A stretch of 10,927 bases of DNA from Alphaproteobacteria bacterium. GTDB lineage: Bacteria; Pseudomonadota; Alphaproteobacteria; Micavibrionales; Micavibrionaceae. Under the pieces are notes generated by a model. That model was not told the DNA's origin, did no database searches, and saw only the letters and a program-made list of their open reading frames with translations. The stretch lies in contig JAGRJZ010000049.1 in NCBI GenBank assembly GCA_020442505.1, forward strand, positions 1 to 10,927. The letters are read 5' to 3'. A program made the position numbers and the translations under genes. Positions 1 through 5,942 of the stretch are shown here, piece after piece; within the stretch, counting starts at the first letter, position 1; each line of letters starts with the position of its first letter.

Positions 1-282
1 GATAAAAACAAAACCACCGCCCTGATAAGCGCTGGCGGTCATTTCCTGGATTCCTTCGACAGTGGATAGCTTATGTTCAAGCGGACGGAGAAGAAGGCGT
101 TCGGAATCCGCGGGAGAGATGCCTTCCAAACTCATTGAAACATAAATATACGGAATATTGACATCCGGTTGAGATTCTTTGGGAATCGCGACATAAGCGT
201 ACGTGCCCGCGATCAAGATGAGGACAAGCACCGACAGAATCGTCCGGGAGCGGTTAATCGCGCTGTCGATCAGGGATACCAT
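1..282 (-). CDS. RND-family efflux pump, N-terminal part (truncated by window edge)
   Basis: The minus strand reads from an ATG at 282 to the window edge with no stop, giving 94 residues. The protein opens with a short cytoplasmic stretch (MVSLIDSAINRSRTI), a hydrophobic helix at about residues 15-31, then IPKESQPDVNIPYIYVS and a segment resembling 'G.SP.D.E.L..RPLE..L.T..GI.EMTA.AY.G'. This is the usual start of AcrB/MexB-type inner-membrane resistance-nodulation-division transporters, which export drugs or other compounds using the proton gradient. Its ATG lies one base beyond the stop of the adaptor gene, and a GGGGAAGGA Shine-Dalgarno-like stretch sits inside the end of that gene, so the two are very probably co-transcribed and translationally coupled. 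Substrate cannot be inferred. The rest of the roughly 1000-residue protein is outside the window. Confidence 0.9.
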   Translation of the reverse strand, partial: MVSLIDSAINRSRTILSVLVLILIAGTYAYVAIPKESQPDVNIPYIYVSMSLEGISPADSERLLLRPLEHKLSTVEGIQEMTASAYQGGGFVFI

Positions 283-283
283 T

Positions 284-1387
284 TCAGAGAAGTCCTTCCC
301 CTTCCGCCGGGACGGGCTTGACTTTTTGACCGTCGACGACAAAATCTTGCCCGACGGTAATCAGTCGGGCTTCGTCCGGCAATCCCTTCACCCACATAAA
401 GGTCGCCGTGTCGGCGATGATGGAGACGGGCACAAAATACGCCAAATCATCTTGATCAACGATTTTAACCCCGACCACGCCCTCATCGTTCAAGGATAAA
501 ATAGACGGAGATATTTTATGGGCTTTGCCTTCGGGGCGGGGGATTTTTATTTCCGCCGTCAGACCGTCCGCGCGTTCATTTTCAGGGTTGGGAAGTGTGA
601 TCTCGATAGGAAAAGTTCGGGCCTCAAGATTGGCTGCCGGCGCGATATAAGTCAGAGTTCCTTCGACGGTCTCTCCCCCGATCAGCGTGGCGACAACCGG
701 TATACCGGTTTTTATCCGGGACCGTTGTTGTTCACTGACGAAGCCGGTCAGCTTCAGCGGATTTAAATCGACGATCGTGTAGACCAGCGCGCCGGGCGTG
801 ACGTAGTCTCCGACCTCGATATGCTGTTCATTCAAAATGCCTGCGAAGGGGGCCTTGATCGTCAGATTGTCCCGGGTGACCTCCGCTTCCTTCAGCGCGG
901 CGCGGGCCGATTCAAGCTCCGCGCGAGCTTGGGCGACGCGTACTTTCGCGTTCAGCCCCTTTGATTCCAGAGTCTGCGCGGCCTTGTATTCAATCTCTTT
1001 CTGGCGAACGCGCTCTGCCGCTTCGCTGGCGCGCGCCATACGATCCCGTTCTTCGATCGTCGCGATGGGCTGGGATTCTTGTACCGGGGTTCCTTTTTCA
1101 GAAAGGATCGCCGTGATTTTCCCCTCCGTCTCGGCTCGTATTTCTACGGTCCGGTTGGCCTGCGTTCGCCCCGTCAGAATAACGGTGCTTTCCGCGTCTT
1201 GTGCGACGCTGTTACGTATTCTGACCTGAGGGACAGGAGCTTCGGCCGTCGGCGCTTCGCTTTCTTCTACGGTATCCGCGGAAGGGAGGAGAATTCCCGA
1301 CAAGATCCAAAGAAACGCGACAAGCGTCACGATCAAGGCAATTTTATAAGAAGATTTCATGTTTTTGAGAGCAGGTTTTGTGATCAT
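284..1387 (-). CDS. RND efflux periplasmic adaptor (HlyD/AcrA-type membrane fusion protein)
   Basis: This 367-aa protein fits the adaptor that links an inner-membrane RND pump to an outer-membrane channel. An N-terminal hydrophobic anchor covers about residues 15-34 and has no lipobox cysteine, so it is probably membrane-anchored rather than a lipoprotein. A first lipoyl half follows at about 80-112 (VEIRAETEGKITAILSEKGT), then a helical hairpin rich in Glu, Ala and Arg at about 113-170. The second lipoyl half is at about 175-208 (IKAPFAGILNEQHIEVGDYV), followed by beta-barrel and membrane-proximal domains. The length is normal for the family. The ATG at 1387 has only weak upstream purines; a second in-frame ATG at 1360 (MKSSYK) would also keep the whole anchor, so the start is uncertain by nine codons. 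The pump gene follows directly. No outer-membrane factor or regulator gene is visible in the window. Confidence 0.92.
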   Translation of the reverse strand: MITKPALKNMKSSYKIALIVTLVAFLWILSGILLPSADTVEESEAPTAEAPVPQVRIRNSVAQDAESTVILTGRTQANRTVEIRAETEGKITAILSEKGTPVQESQPIATIEERDRMARASEAAERVRQKEIEYKAAQTLESKGLNAKVRVAQARAELESARAALKEAEVTRDNLTIKAPFAGILNEQHIEVGDYVTPGALVYTIVDLNPLKLTGFVSEQQRSRIKTGIPVVATLIGGETVEGTLTYIAPAANLEARTFPIEITLPNPENERADGLTAEIKIPRPEGKAHKISPSILSLNDEGVVGVKIVDQDDLAYFVPVSIIADTATFMWVKGLPDEARLITVGQDFVVDGQKVKPVPAEGEGLL

Positions 1388-1433
1388 GGGACGTCTTTAT
1401 CTGGTCGAAAGCATACCATGTTTAAAGTTAATT

Positions 1434-1456
1434 TTGTTTAAAAGATTTAAAAACAA
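1434..1456. promoter_or_regulatory. AT-rich inverted repeat upstream of the efflux operon (possible operator)
   Basis: The arms TTGTTT (1434-1439) and AAACAA (1451-1456) form a perfect 6-bp inverted repeat with an 11-base spacer, about 50-70 bases before the adaptor start. The setting, a short AT-rich dyad in front of an efflux operon, suits a repressor site, but arms of this composition arise easily by chance in AT-rich DNA. I could not identify a good -35/-10 pair for the operon. A TATGCT stretch on the minus strand lies close to the start codon but lacks a convincing -35 partner. Confidence 0.25.
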
Positions 1457-1481
1457 AAGGCAGAGGTGCTCCCATAAATTC

Positions 1482-1512
1482 GGACAGTGCGTATCATCGC
1501 CGACACTGTTCC
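1482..1512. repeat. Imperfect hairpin-forming inverted repeat
   Basis: The arms ACAGTG (1484-1489) and CACTGT (1504-1509) pair perfectly across a 14-base interior. GG/CC extends the outer end past one bulged base. It sits just past the stop (1518) of the peptidoglycan-binding-like fragment on the minus strand, but no T-tract follows on either strand, so it is not a classical terminator. It could be an operator dyad or an RNA hairpin. Confidence 0.35.
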
Positions 1513-1517
1513 AGATA

Positions 1518-1676
1518 TTATTGTCCGTTTTTCTTTTTGCCAGCTTCACTGCCAAGTTTTGTGACAGTTTCATCTCCCGGTTTGGCCGTCCCCGTTGGCT
1601 GTAACCCCTGATCCTTTTGGAAAGATTTGAGAGCATAAAAAAGCGACCTCCTCCGGTAAAAGCCGGAAGAGGCCAT
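1518..1676 (-). pseudogene. Probable remnant: C-terminal end of a peptidoglycan-binding (PG_binding_1-like) domain
   Basis: This minus-strand frame encodes 52 residues from an ATG at 1676. The stretch YALKSFQKDQGLQPTGTA, continuing through PGDETVTKL, matches the last two helices of the PG_binding_1 fold by eye ('Av..FQ...gL..tG.....T...L'). A basic tail GSEAGKKKNGQ follows. A complete domain needs about 60 residues and normally follows a larger enzyme or signal peptide; here the first half is missing. In its place is a GC-rich hairpin with a T-tract encoding the odd segment MASSGFYRRRSLF. No signal peptide is visible. I read this as a decayed or truncated gene end, though a real small protein is not excluded. 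A competing 79-aa frame (ATG at 1636, ending 1397) covers the same DNA and has a stronger Shine-Dalgarno-like GGAGGAGG, but its sequence looks less protein-like. Confidence 0.4.
1637..1674 (-). terminator. Strong intrinsic terminator-like hairpin, minus strand
   Basis: The 12-base arms at 1645-1656 and 1663-1674 pair at 10 of 12 positions (two mismatches) around a 6-base loop. On the minus strand the stem is followed, after CGC, by six T residues (1642-1637). This has the form of a rho-independent terminator for transcription coming from the 1680-1880 side. No annotated gene lies upstream on that strand, so it would end a small RNA, or act as an attenuator or barrier before the efflux operon. 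The 3' arm contains GGAGGAGG, which could also serve as a sequestered ribosome-binding site. Confidence 0.6.
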
Positions 1677-1695
1677 TTGGTTAAATCTCGGACAT

Positions 1696-1725
1696 AAAAA
1701 AAACACCAGACGGGGGCATGGCGTT
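1696..1725 (-). terminator. Second terminator-like hairpin with an eight-T tract, minus strand
   Basis: On the minus strand AACGCCA (1725-1719) pairs with TGGTGTT (1708-1702), with one G-T wobble, around a 10-base loop. The stem runs straight into a tract of eight T residues (1703-1696). It lies only about 8 bases after a TATAAT box (1738-1733), so a transcript starting there would fold this hairpin at its very 5' end. The stem is short, but the T-tract is the best in the window. Confidence 0.5.
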
Positions 1726-1732
1726 CGTGTGG

Positions 1733-1764
1733 ATTATATTCCTATAAAATCAGACAAAAGTCAA
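1733..1764 (-). promoter_or_regulatory. Possible sigma70-type promoter, minus strand
   Basis: On the minus strand there is TTGACT (1764-1759) and a perfect TATAAT (1738-1733), but they are 20 bases apart rather than the preferred 17. Shifting the -10 to GAATAT (1741-1736) gives 17 bases but a poor hexamer. If active, the start would fall near 1726, immediately before the two tandem terminator-like hairpins, giving a short RNA ending near 1695 or 1637. Confidence 0.35.
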
Positions 1765-1790
1765 GGCCCAGCTTTTACCCTTGCCGGGCC
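1765..1790. terminator. GC-rich hairpin, possible weak terminator
   Basis: GGCCCAGC (1765-1772) pairs with GCCGGGCC (1783-1790), eight pairs including one wobble, around a 10-base loop. On the minus strand the stem is followed by TTGACTTTTG, an interrupted T-rich stretch. On the plus strand no T-tract follows. It overlaps the -35 of the proposed leuB promoter and the stop of a 36-codon minus-strand ORF (1885-1775), so it may be regulatory rather than terminating. Confidence 0.35.
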
Positions 1791-1809
1791 GGGATCTGGT
1801 TGTTATTAA
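1781..1809 (+). promoter_or_regulatory. Candidate leuB promoter
   Basis: TTGCCG (1781-1786) and TATTAA (1804-1809) are separated by exactly 17 bases, each matching the sigma70 consensus at four of six positions. Transcription would begin near 1815, giving leuB a leader of about 110 bases. That leader contains a 36-codon upstream ORF and the dyad at 1870-1892. This is the best candidate pair I noticed upstream of leuB, but it is only moderate in quality. Confidence 0.35.
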
Positions 1810-1817
1810 AAGTGGAA

Positions 1818-1928
1818 ATGATGAGCCGCCGCATTTCCGGATCGGTTCGCAAGTCGTTCACTAATGCCGACCATGTTTCGTCCAATCATGGTATTGTTTT
1901 ACAGCCACGGGGGAGCATCCGAACATGA
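1818..1928 (+). other. 36-codon upstream ORF whose stop overlaps the leuB start (ATGA)
   Basis: Two adjacent ATG codons (1818 and 1821) open a frame that runs to TGA at 1926-1928, sharing ATGA with the leuB start at 1925. Such a four-base overlap is typical of translationally coupled gene pairs. The encoded peptide is basic and Ser/Arg-rich, with no recognisable domain and only one leucine codon, so it is not a leucine-rich attenuation leader peptide. A weak GTGGA lies just upstream of the first ATG. The arrangement may be accidental; leuB also has its own Shine-Dalgarno site inside this frame. Confidence 0.25.
1870..1892. promoter_or_regulatory. Perfect inverted repeat in the leuB leader (possible operator)
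   Basis: ACCATG (1870-1875) and CATGGT (1887-1892) form a perfect 6-bp dyad with an 11-base spacer, about 35 bases before the leuB start codon. Its size is compatible with a dimeric regulator site or an RNA hairpin in the leader. No T-tract follows, so it is not a terminator. I cannot assign a regulator family. Confidence 0.3.
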
Positions 1929-3013
1929 CCACGCATAAAATCCTTCTTCTACCCGGCGACGGGATCGGTCCCGAGATTATCGCCGAGGCCCGCAAGCTCC
2001 TCGCCTGTTTTGCGGAACATGCGGGGCTTCGCTTTGATTTATGGGAAGATCACATCGGCGGCTGCGCCTATGAAGCGTACGGGGTCCCGCTGACCCGGGA
2101 CACGCTGGAGACCGCGCGCGCTGCCGATGCAATTTTGATGGGCGCCGTCGGCGGGCCCCAATGGGCAGATGTACCCTATGACAAGCGGCCCGAGGCCGGT
2201 CTGCTAACCCTGCGCAAAGAGTTGGATCTGTTCGCGAATTTGCGACCTGCGATCGTGTTCGACGCGCTGGTGGACGCATCGACTTTGAAGCCGGAGATCG
2301 TGAAGGGGCTGGATATTCTGATCGTCCGGGAGCTGACCGGCGGGGTGTATTTCGGAGAGCCGCGAGGGATCGAAACCTTGCCCGACGGACAGCGGCGCGG
2401 TTTCAACACCCAGGTCTATACGACAAACGAAATTCGCCGCGTAGCGGACGTCGCCTTTACGCTGGCTCGCAAACGGAACGGGCGCGTTTGTTCCATGGAA
2501 AAGGCGAATGTCATGGAAAGCGGAAAGCTCTGGCGGGAGGAAGTAACGAAACGCCACGCCGAAAGCTACGCCGATATCGACCTCTCGCACATGTACGCCG
2601 ATAACGGCGCGATGCAGCTTTGCCGCAATCCCGGGCAGTTCGACGTGATTGTCACGGATAATCTGTTCGGGGATATTTTATCGGACGAGGCCGCGATGCT
2701 GACAGGCTCATTGGGCATGTTGCCGAGCGCCTCGCTTGGTGCCCCCGGGAGTCCGGGCCTGTACGAGCCTATCCACGGCTCCGCCCCCGATATCGCGGGG
2801 AAAGGAATCGCCAATCCGCTGGCGACGATTTTAAGCCTCGCGATGCTTTTACGCTACTCGCTGGATCGTGGCGATCTCGCCGATCGGATAGAACAAGCCG
2901 TCCAAACCGTTTTGTCAGAAGGCCTTCGTACCCCCGACATTATGGCGGAAGGGTGTACCGCAACCGACACGGCGGGCATGGGCGCCGCGATTTTGCGGGC
3001 CCTGTATAGTTGA
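1925..3013 (+). CDS. leuB: 3-isopropylmalate dehydrogenase
   Basis: LeuB catalyses the NAD-dependent oxidative decarboxylation of 3-isopropylmalate to 2-oxoisocaproate, the third step of leucine biosynthesis, in the cytoplasm. The 362-aa length is normal. Family motifs appear in order: LLPGDGIGPE near the N-terminus; LLTLRKELDLFANLRPA (about 93-109) with the substrate-binding arginines; RELTGGVYFGEPRG (135-148) with the catalytic tyrosine; MEKANVMES with catalytic Lys193; and YADNGAMQL with Asp226. These are followed by DNLFGDILSDE with metal-binding Asp250 and Asp254, then GLYEPIHGSAPDIAGKGIANP for NAD binding. A GGGGGAG Shine-Dalgarno site lies about 9 bases before the ATG. The usual partners leuC and leuD are not adjacent. 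The stop lies 14 bases from the convergent murG stop, with no obvious bidirectional terminator between them. Confidence 0.97.
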   Translation: MTTHKILLLPGDGIGPEIIAEARKLLACFAEHAGLRFDLWEDHIGGCAYEAYGVPLTRDTLETARAADAILMGAVGGPQWADVPYDKRPEAGLLTLRKELDLFANLRPAIVFDALVDASTLKPEIVKGLDILIVRELTGGVYFGEPRGIETLPDGQRRGFNTQVYTTNEIRRVADVAFTLARKRNGRVCSMEKANVMESGKLWREEVTKRHAESYADIDLSHMYADNGAMQLCRNPGQFDVIVTDNLFGDILSDEAAMLTGSLGMLPSASLGAPGSPGLYEPIHGSAPDIAGKGIANPLATILSLAMLLRYSLDRGDLADRIEQAVQTVLSEGLRTPDIMAEGCTATDTAGMGAAILRALYS

Positions 3014-3027
3014 CATGGTAAGAAAAA

Positions 3028-4143
3028 TTACCGATCCCATCCGCTGGCCAGCGCGGTGACAAGATTCCCGAGGCGCCGGGCCGCGTCCGGTTTCCCGCAG
3101 CTGCGCGCTGCCTCGGCCGCGTGGAACAGCTTTTGCGGATCGGCGATTAAAGCTCCGATTTGATCGGAAAGCGTTTCCTCCGTAAAATCTTCCTGTGCGA
3201 TGATCCACGCGCCACCTTCCCGGGCGAGACTTTCGGCGTTGATTGTTTGTTGTCGGTCTACATGGTGTGGATAGGGAACGAAAATCGCCGGACGCCCGAC
3301 GACGGCGATTTCGGAAACTGTGGATGCTCCGCTGCGTCCAATGAATAAATGTGCGGCCGACAGGCGTTCATGTACATCGTTGAAGAACGTCTCGCATGTT
3401 GCCGCAATCCCGGCCGCTTCATAGGCCGTTCGGACCTGTTCGAGATCTTCGGCGCGGCATTGCTGCGTCACGTCAAGCCGCGTCTTTACCGATTCCGACA
3501 AGCGCGCCAGCGCGCCGGGCACCACAGCGGCGAAAATATGCGCTCCGAGCGAACCGCCCGTGACGAAAAGGCGGATCGGCCCGTCGTCGTCCAGCGGCGG
3601 ATAAGGTTTGTTGTAAAGCGCGGAGATCTCAGGCCGGACAGGGTTACCGGTCACAACGGCGCGTACCGCGTCGTCATCCGCGAGTCCCTTCGTATCCGGC
3701 CAGGACAGCGCGATCCGGTCCGTCCGCGGCGCGAGCATGGCGTTGGCCTTGCCAAGGACAGCGTCCGACTGGTGGATAACGGTCGGAATTCGGATGCTTT
3801 GGGCCGCGCGGAGGGCGGGGAAGGAGGGATAACCGCCAAAGCCTACGACGACCGACGGTTTTAACCTGGCGATCAAAATCCGGGCTTGAACCAGCCCCGC
3901 GGCCAGCCCGGCCAGGCCCTTTATTTTGGCTATAATCCCGCGACCCAGCGTTCCGGCATGGATCGTATGCACCGTGATTCCGTCGGGAACAGGAAGGCCG
4001 TATCGTCCGCCGCGGCGATCCATGACGAGATGAACCGTATACCCCCGGTCGCGTAAATCATGCGCAAGCGCGAAAGCCGGGGTCAGATGCCCGCCGGTCC
4101 CCCCGGCGGATAAAATAATACGTTTTGCAACAGCGTGTATCAT
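3028..4143 (-). CDS. murG: UDP-GlcNAc : undecaprenyl-PP-MurNAc-pentapeptide GlcNAc transferase (lipid II synthase)
   Basis: MurG adds GlcNAc to lipid I at the cytoplasmic face of the inner membrane, making the lipid II precursor of peptidoglycan. The 371-aa protein has the GT28 hallmarks: GGTGGH (14-19), VVGFGGYPSFP (about 99-109), a TGNPVR turn (165-170), GGSLGA (196-201), and the donor-site RSGASTVSE (270-278) with HHVDRQQ (293-299). One departure stands out: the acceptor-side loop reads HQSD (124-127), followed by AVLGKAN, whereas proteobacterial MurG usually has HEQN there. The gene is outside a recognisable dcw cluster. It is the last gene of a minus-strand run headed by a glycosyltransferase and starts 56 bases past the GT39 stop. 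Shine-Dalgarno support for the ATG is weak. A MurG-like paralogue cannot be ruled out without the rest of the genome. Confidence 0.9.
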   Translation of the reverse strand: MIHAVAKRIILSAGGTGGHLTPAFALAHDLRDRGYTVHLVMDRRGGRYGLPVPDGITVHTIHAGTLGRGIIAKIKGLAGLAAGLVQARILIARLKPSVVVGFGGYPSFPALRAAQSIRIPTVIHQSDAVLGKANAMLAPRTDRIALSWPDTKGLADDDAVRAVVTGNPVRPEISALYNKPYPPLDDDGPIRLFVTGGSLGAHIFAAVVPGALARLSESVKTRLDVTQQCRAEDLEQVRTAYEAAGIAATCETFFNDVHERLSAAHLFIGRSGASTVSEIAVVGRPAIFVPYPHHVDRQQTINAESLAREGGAWIIAQEDFTEETLSDQIGALIADPQKLFHAAEAARSCGKPDAARRLGNLVTALASGWDR

Positions 4144-4199
4144 GAAGGCATGCTACAACAATTTCCAATAAAAAGGCAGGGAATAATCGTTCCAATCGT

Positions 4200-5618
4200 T
4201 TAGTTTGTTTCCACTCCGGTCGCAGGTTTTTCCTGAAAAACCCCTATATTCCGCCCTCTATAGGACATGGTCATGATTGGATCGAATCCGGCAATGTCAG
4301 ACTGGTGGGTATAACGGACAACCGCCAACCCGCCCGGATGGGCTGCGAACCAAGCGGCAAGGGTTCCGTGCTCTTCCGGCGCGAAAGATTTTTGGAGCCG
4401 ACCTAAAAAGGTGATTTCGCCCTGATATTTCCGCACGAAGGCCCAGTCTTTGTCCTCATGCGCCTGGACGTAAGAGGCGATCGGGCGCAGATCGTATTTT
4501 TTGAAGATTGTTTGGGACGAAATAACCTGAAACAAAATAAGCGCCGCGACCATTCCGCTTGCCACGATTCGTAGACGGGCAACAGGGGTCGTGATCCTGG
4601 CAGCGAAAAAGAGAAGGATCCCCGGTAAAAGCGGGAGCATATAATGCGGCTGTTTGCCGGAAATCAGAGAAAAAGCGATAAAGACGGGAATCACCCAACA
4701 GGCGATGAAACGGACTCCCGCTTGTGTTTGAAAGGCGTCCCGAAGCGAGGGAAGGCCACGCCAGAAAGAGGGGAGCGCCATCCAGGGCAAGAACAAAACC
4801 GGCAGAAACGGCAGATAAAAATAAATCGGCCGCGCATGAGAACTTCCCATGTTTCCGGAGATTCGTCCCGCGGTTTGTTCCCAGATCAGCCAAAACGCAA
4901 AATCGGGATCGCTGGCCTTCAAGACCGGAATCAGCCACAGCAGGACCGGAACGGTCGATAAAAAAAACGCGAGCGCACACCCACCGTACCACGAGAGCCA
5001 GCCTTTCTTCGTCGTCTTTCCCGGAAGCGCGGGCAACCAGACAGGCGCCAGAAAAACCGGAAAAATGACGTAAAGCCACATGACGGGTCCCTTCGTCAGA
5101 ACCCCGATTCCCATCGCGAGCGCCATCCATAAAAGGAAGGCCGGATGACGCGTCCGGGCATAAGACAGGAGCGCCAGCAAGCTGCTTAGAATAAACACGC
5201 TCAGGGTGATATCGAACATGACCAGCGTGCCATAGAGCAAGAACGGAAGGCTTCCGACAGTTAGATACGGGATAAGGGAAGCCGTTTTTGCGTCGAATAG
5301 CGTTCTCGCCAGACGGTGTGTTAAGTAAACAAAGGCCAGGGAGGCCAGGAAAATCGGGATCAGCGCGGACCCGCGGCTGACTCCGAAGACGGACCAGGCG
5401 GCGTTGATCGCCCAGAACAGAAAAGGCGGTTTGTGATGATAGAGCTCAAAATTCAGGGTCAACGGCGCCAGCCAGTCCCCCCGAAGCCACATCTCCCATG
5501 CGACGCTCATGTAGCGGGTTTCGTCAATCGGCAAAAGAGGGCGAAAGACGATCGCCGTCAAAAACAAAGCACACAAAGCAACAGGCACGAACAGCCCCGG
5601 CAAAAAACGGGATATCAT
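4200..5618 (-). CDS. ArnT-like GT39/PMT-family polyprenyl-phosphate sugar transferase (integral membrane)
   Basis: This 472-aa protein has about a dozen hydrophobic segments across its first 360 residues and a soluble C-terminal part. It carries the motifs of the PMT_2/ArnT group: DETRY in the first periplasmic loop (Asp32, Glu33), with the family's catalytic acidic residues; YHHKPPFLFW (60-69); a second-loop MFDITL; and MGIGVLTKGPV. Members take a sugar from undecaprenyl phosphate and attach it to lipid A or another envelope acceptor on the periplasmic side. E. coli ArnT (4-amino-4-deoxyarabinose to lipid A) is about 550 residues, so this one is shorter in the C-terminal periplasmic domain. 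Sugar and acceptor cannot be told from sequence. It follows the LABN gene by 18 bases and a GT2 gene upstream, matching the donor synthesis and flipping steps. It is not safe to call it arnT. Confidence 0.85.
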   Translation of the reverse strand: MISRFLPGLFVPVALCALFLTAIVFRPLLPIDETRYMSVAWEMWLRGDWLAPLTLNFELYHHKPPFLFWAINAAWSVFGVSRGSALIPIFLASLAFVYLTHRLARTLFDAKTASLIPYLTVGSLPFLLYGTLVMFDITLSVFILSSLLALLSYARTRHPAFLLWMALAMGIGVLTKGPVMWLYVIFPVFLAPVWLPALPGKTTKKGWLSWYGGCALAFFLSTVPVLLWLIPVLKASDPDFAFWLIWEQTAGRISGNMGSSHARPIYFYLPFLPVLFLPWMALPSFWRGLPSLRDAFQTQAGVRFIACWVIPVFIAFSLISGKQPHYMLPLLPGILLFFAARITTPVARLRIVASGMVAALILFQVISSQTIFKKYDLRPIASYVQAHEDKDWAFVRKYQGEITFLGRLQKSFAPEEHGTLAAWFAAHPGGLAVVRYTHQSDIAGFDPIMTMSYRGRNIGVFQEKPATGVETN

Positions 5619-5636
5619 AACAGCCTCGAGATTAAT

Positions 5637-5933
5637 TTATTTAGCGCCCGTCTCGGGGGCTTGTTTCCGATGGATAAAGTAGAGGTTCCGGCTATAGATC
5701 AAAAGCCCCATGCCTTGCCCCAGCATAAAGACGGGATCCTGACGCCACAGCGCGTAGGCGAACAGAACGCACCCGCCCGCAAGGCTGAAATACCAGAAGG
5801 CTCGGGGAATGACGCTTTGTCCTTGGCGTTCCGAGGCGATCCATTGAACAAAAAAACGCATAAAGAAAAGCCCCTGGCCAAAAAAACCGATGATGAGCCA
5901 AAGCGTGTCGGGGGTAAAAGCAGGTAGAGACAT
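5637..5933 (-). CDS. Small LABN-domain membrane protein (lipid-A-disaccharide synthase N-terminal-like)
   Basis: This 98-aa protein consists almost wholly of one LABN domain. Recognisable parts are GFFGQGLFFMRFFVQWIASERQ (about 16-37), SVIPRAFWYFSLAGG (about 40-54) and DPVFMLGQGMGLLIYSRNLY (about 66-85), with three hydrophobic helices. The fold resembles half of a PQ-loop/SemiSWEET-type transporter, so dimers acting as a small-molecule or lipid-linked-sugar translocator are plausible; that is inference. It lies 9 bases after the GT2 gene and 18 bases before the ArnT-like gene, where a flippase equivalent to ArnE/ArnF would be expected. The same domain is fused to the N-terminus of LpxB in some bacteria, but no LpxB catalytic domain is present here. 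Start codon ATG at 5933; Shine-Dalgarno support is weak. Confidence 0.88.
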   Translation of the reverse strand: MSLPAFTPDTLWLIIGFFGQGLFFMRFFVQWIASERQGQSVIPRAFWYFSLAGGCVLFAYALWRQDPVFMLGQGMGLLIYSRNLYFIHRKQAPETGAK

Positions 5934-5942
5934 ATTTTCAAC

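Noticed and set aside
1397..1636. 79-aa frame upstream of the efflux adaptor as a firm gene
   Set aside because: The ribosome site is good but the amino-acid sequence is AT-driven at its C-terminus and lacks any motif; it conflicts with the more protein-like peptidoglycan-binding frame. It is discussed as a finding instead.
1775..1885. 36-codon minus-strand frame starting at TTG, ending in a hairpin loop
   Set aside because: The peptide (DETWSALVNDLRTDPEMRR and onward) looks somewhat protein-like, but the start is a TTG right after a stop with no Shine-Dalgarno site. I keep it as a note only; it could be the end of a decayed gene.
5433..5927. 164-codon plus-strand frame
   Set aside because: It is antisense to the ArnT-like and LABN genes, both of which have clear family motifs; the translation is a Lys/Gln/Arg-rich shadow.
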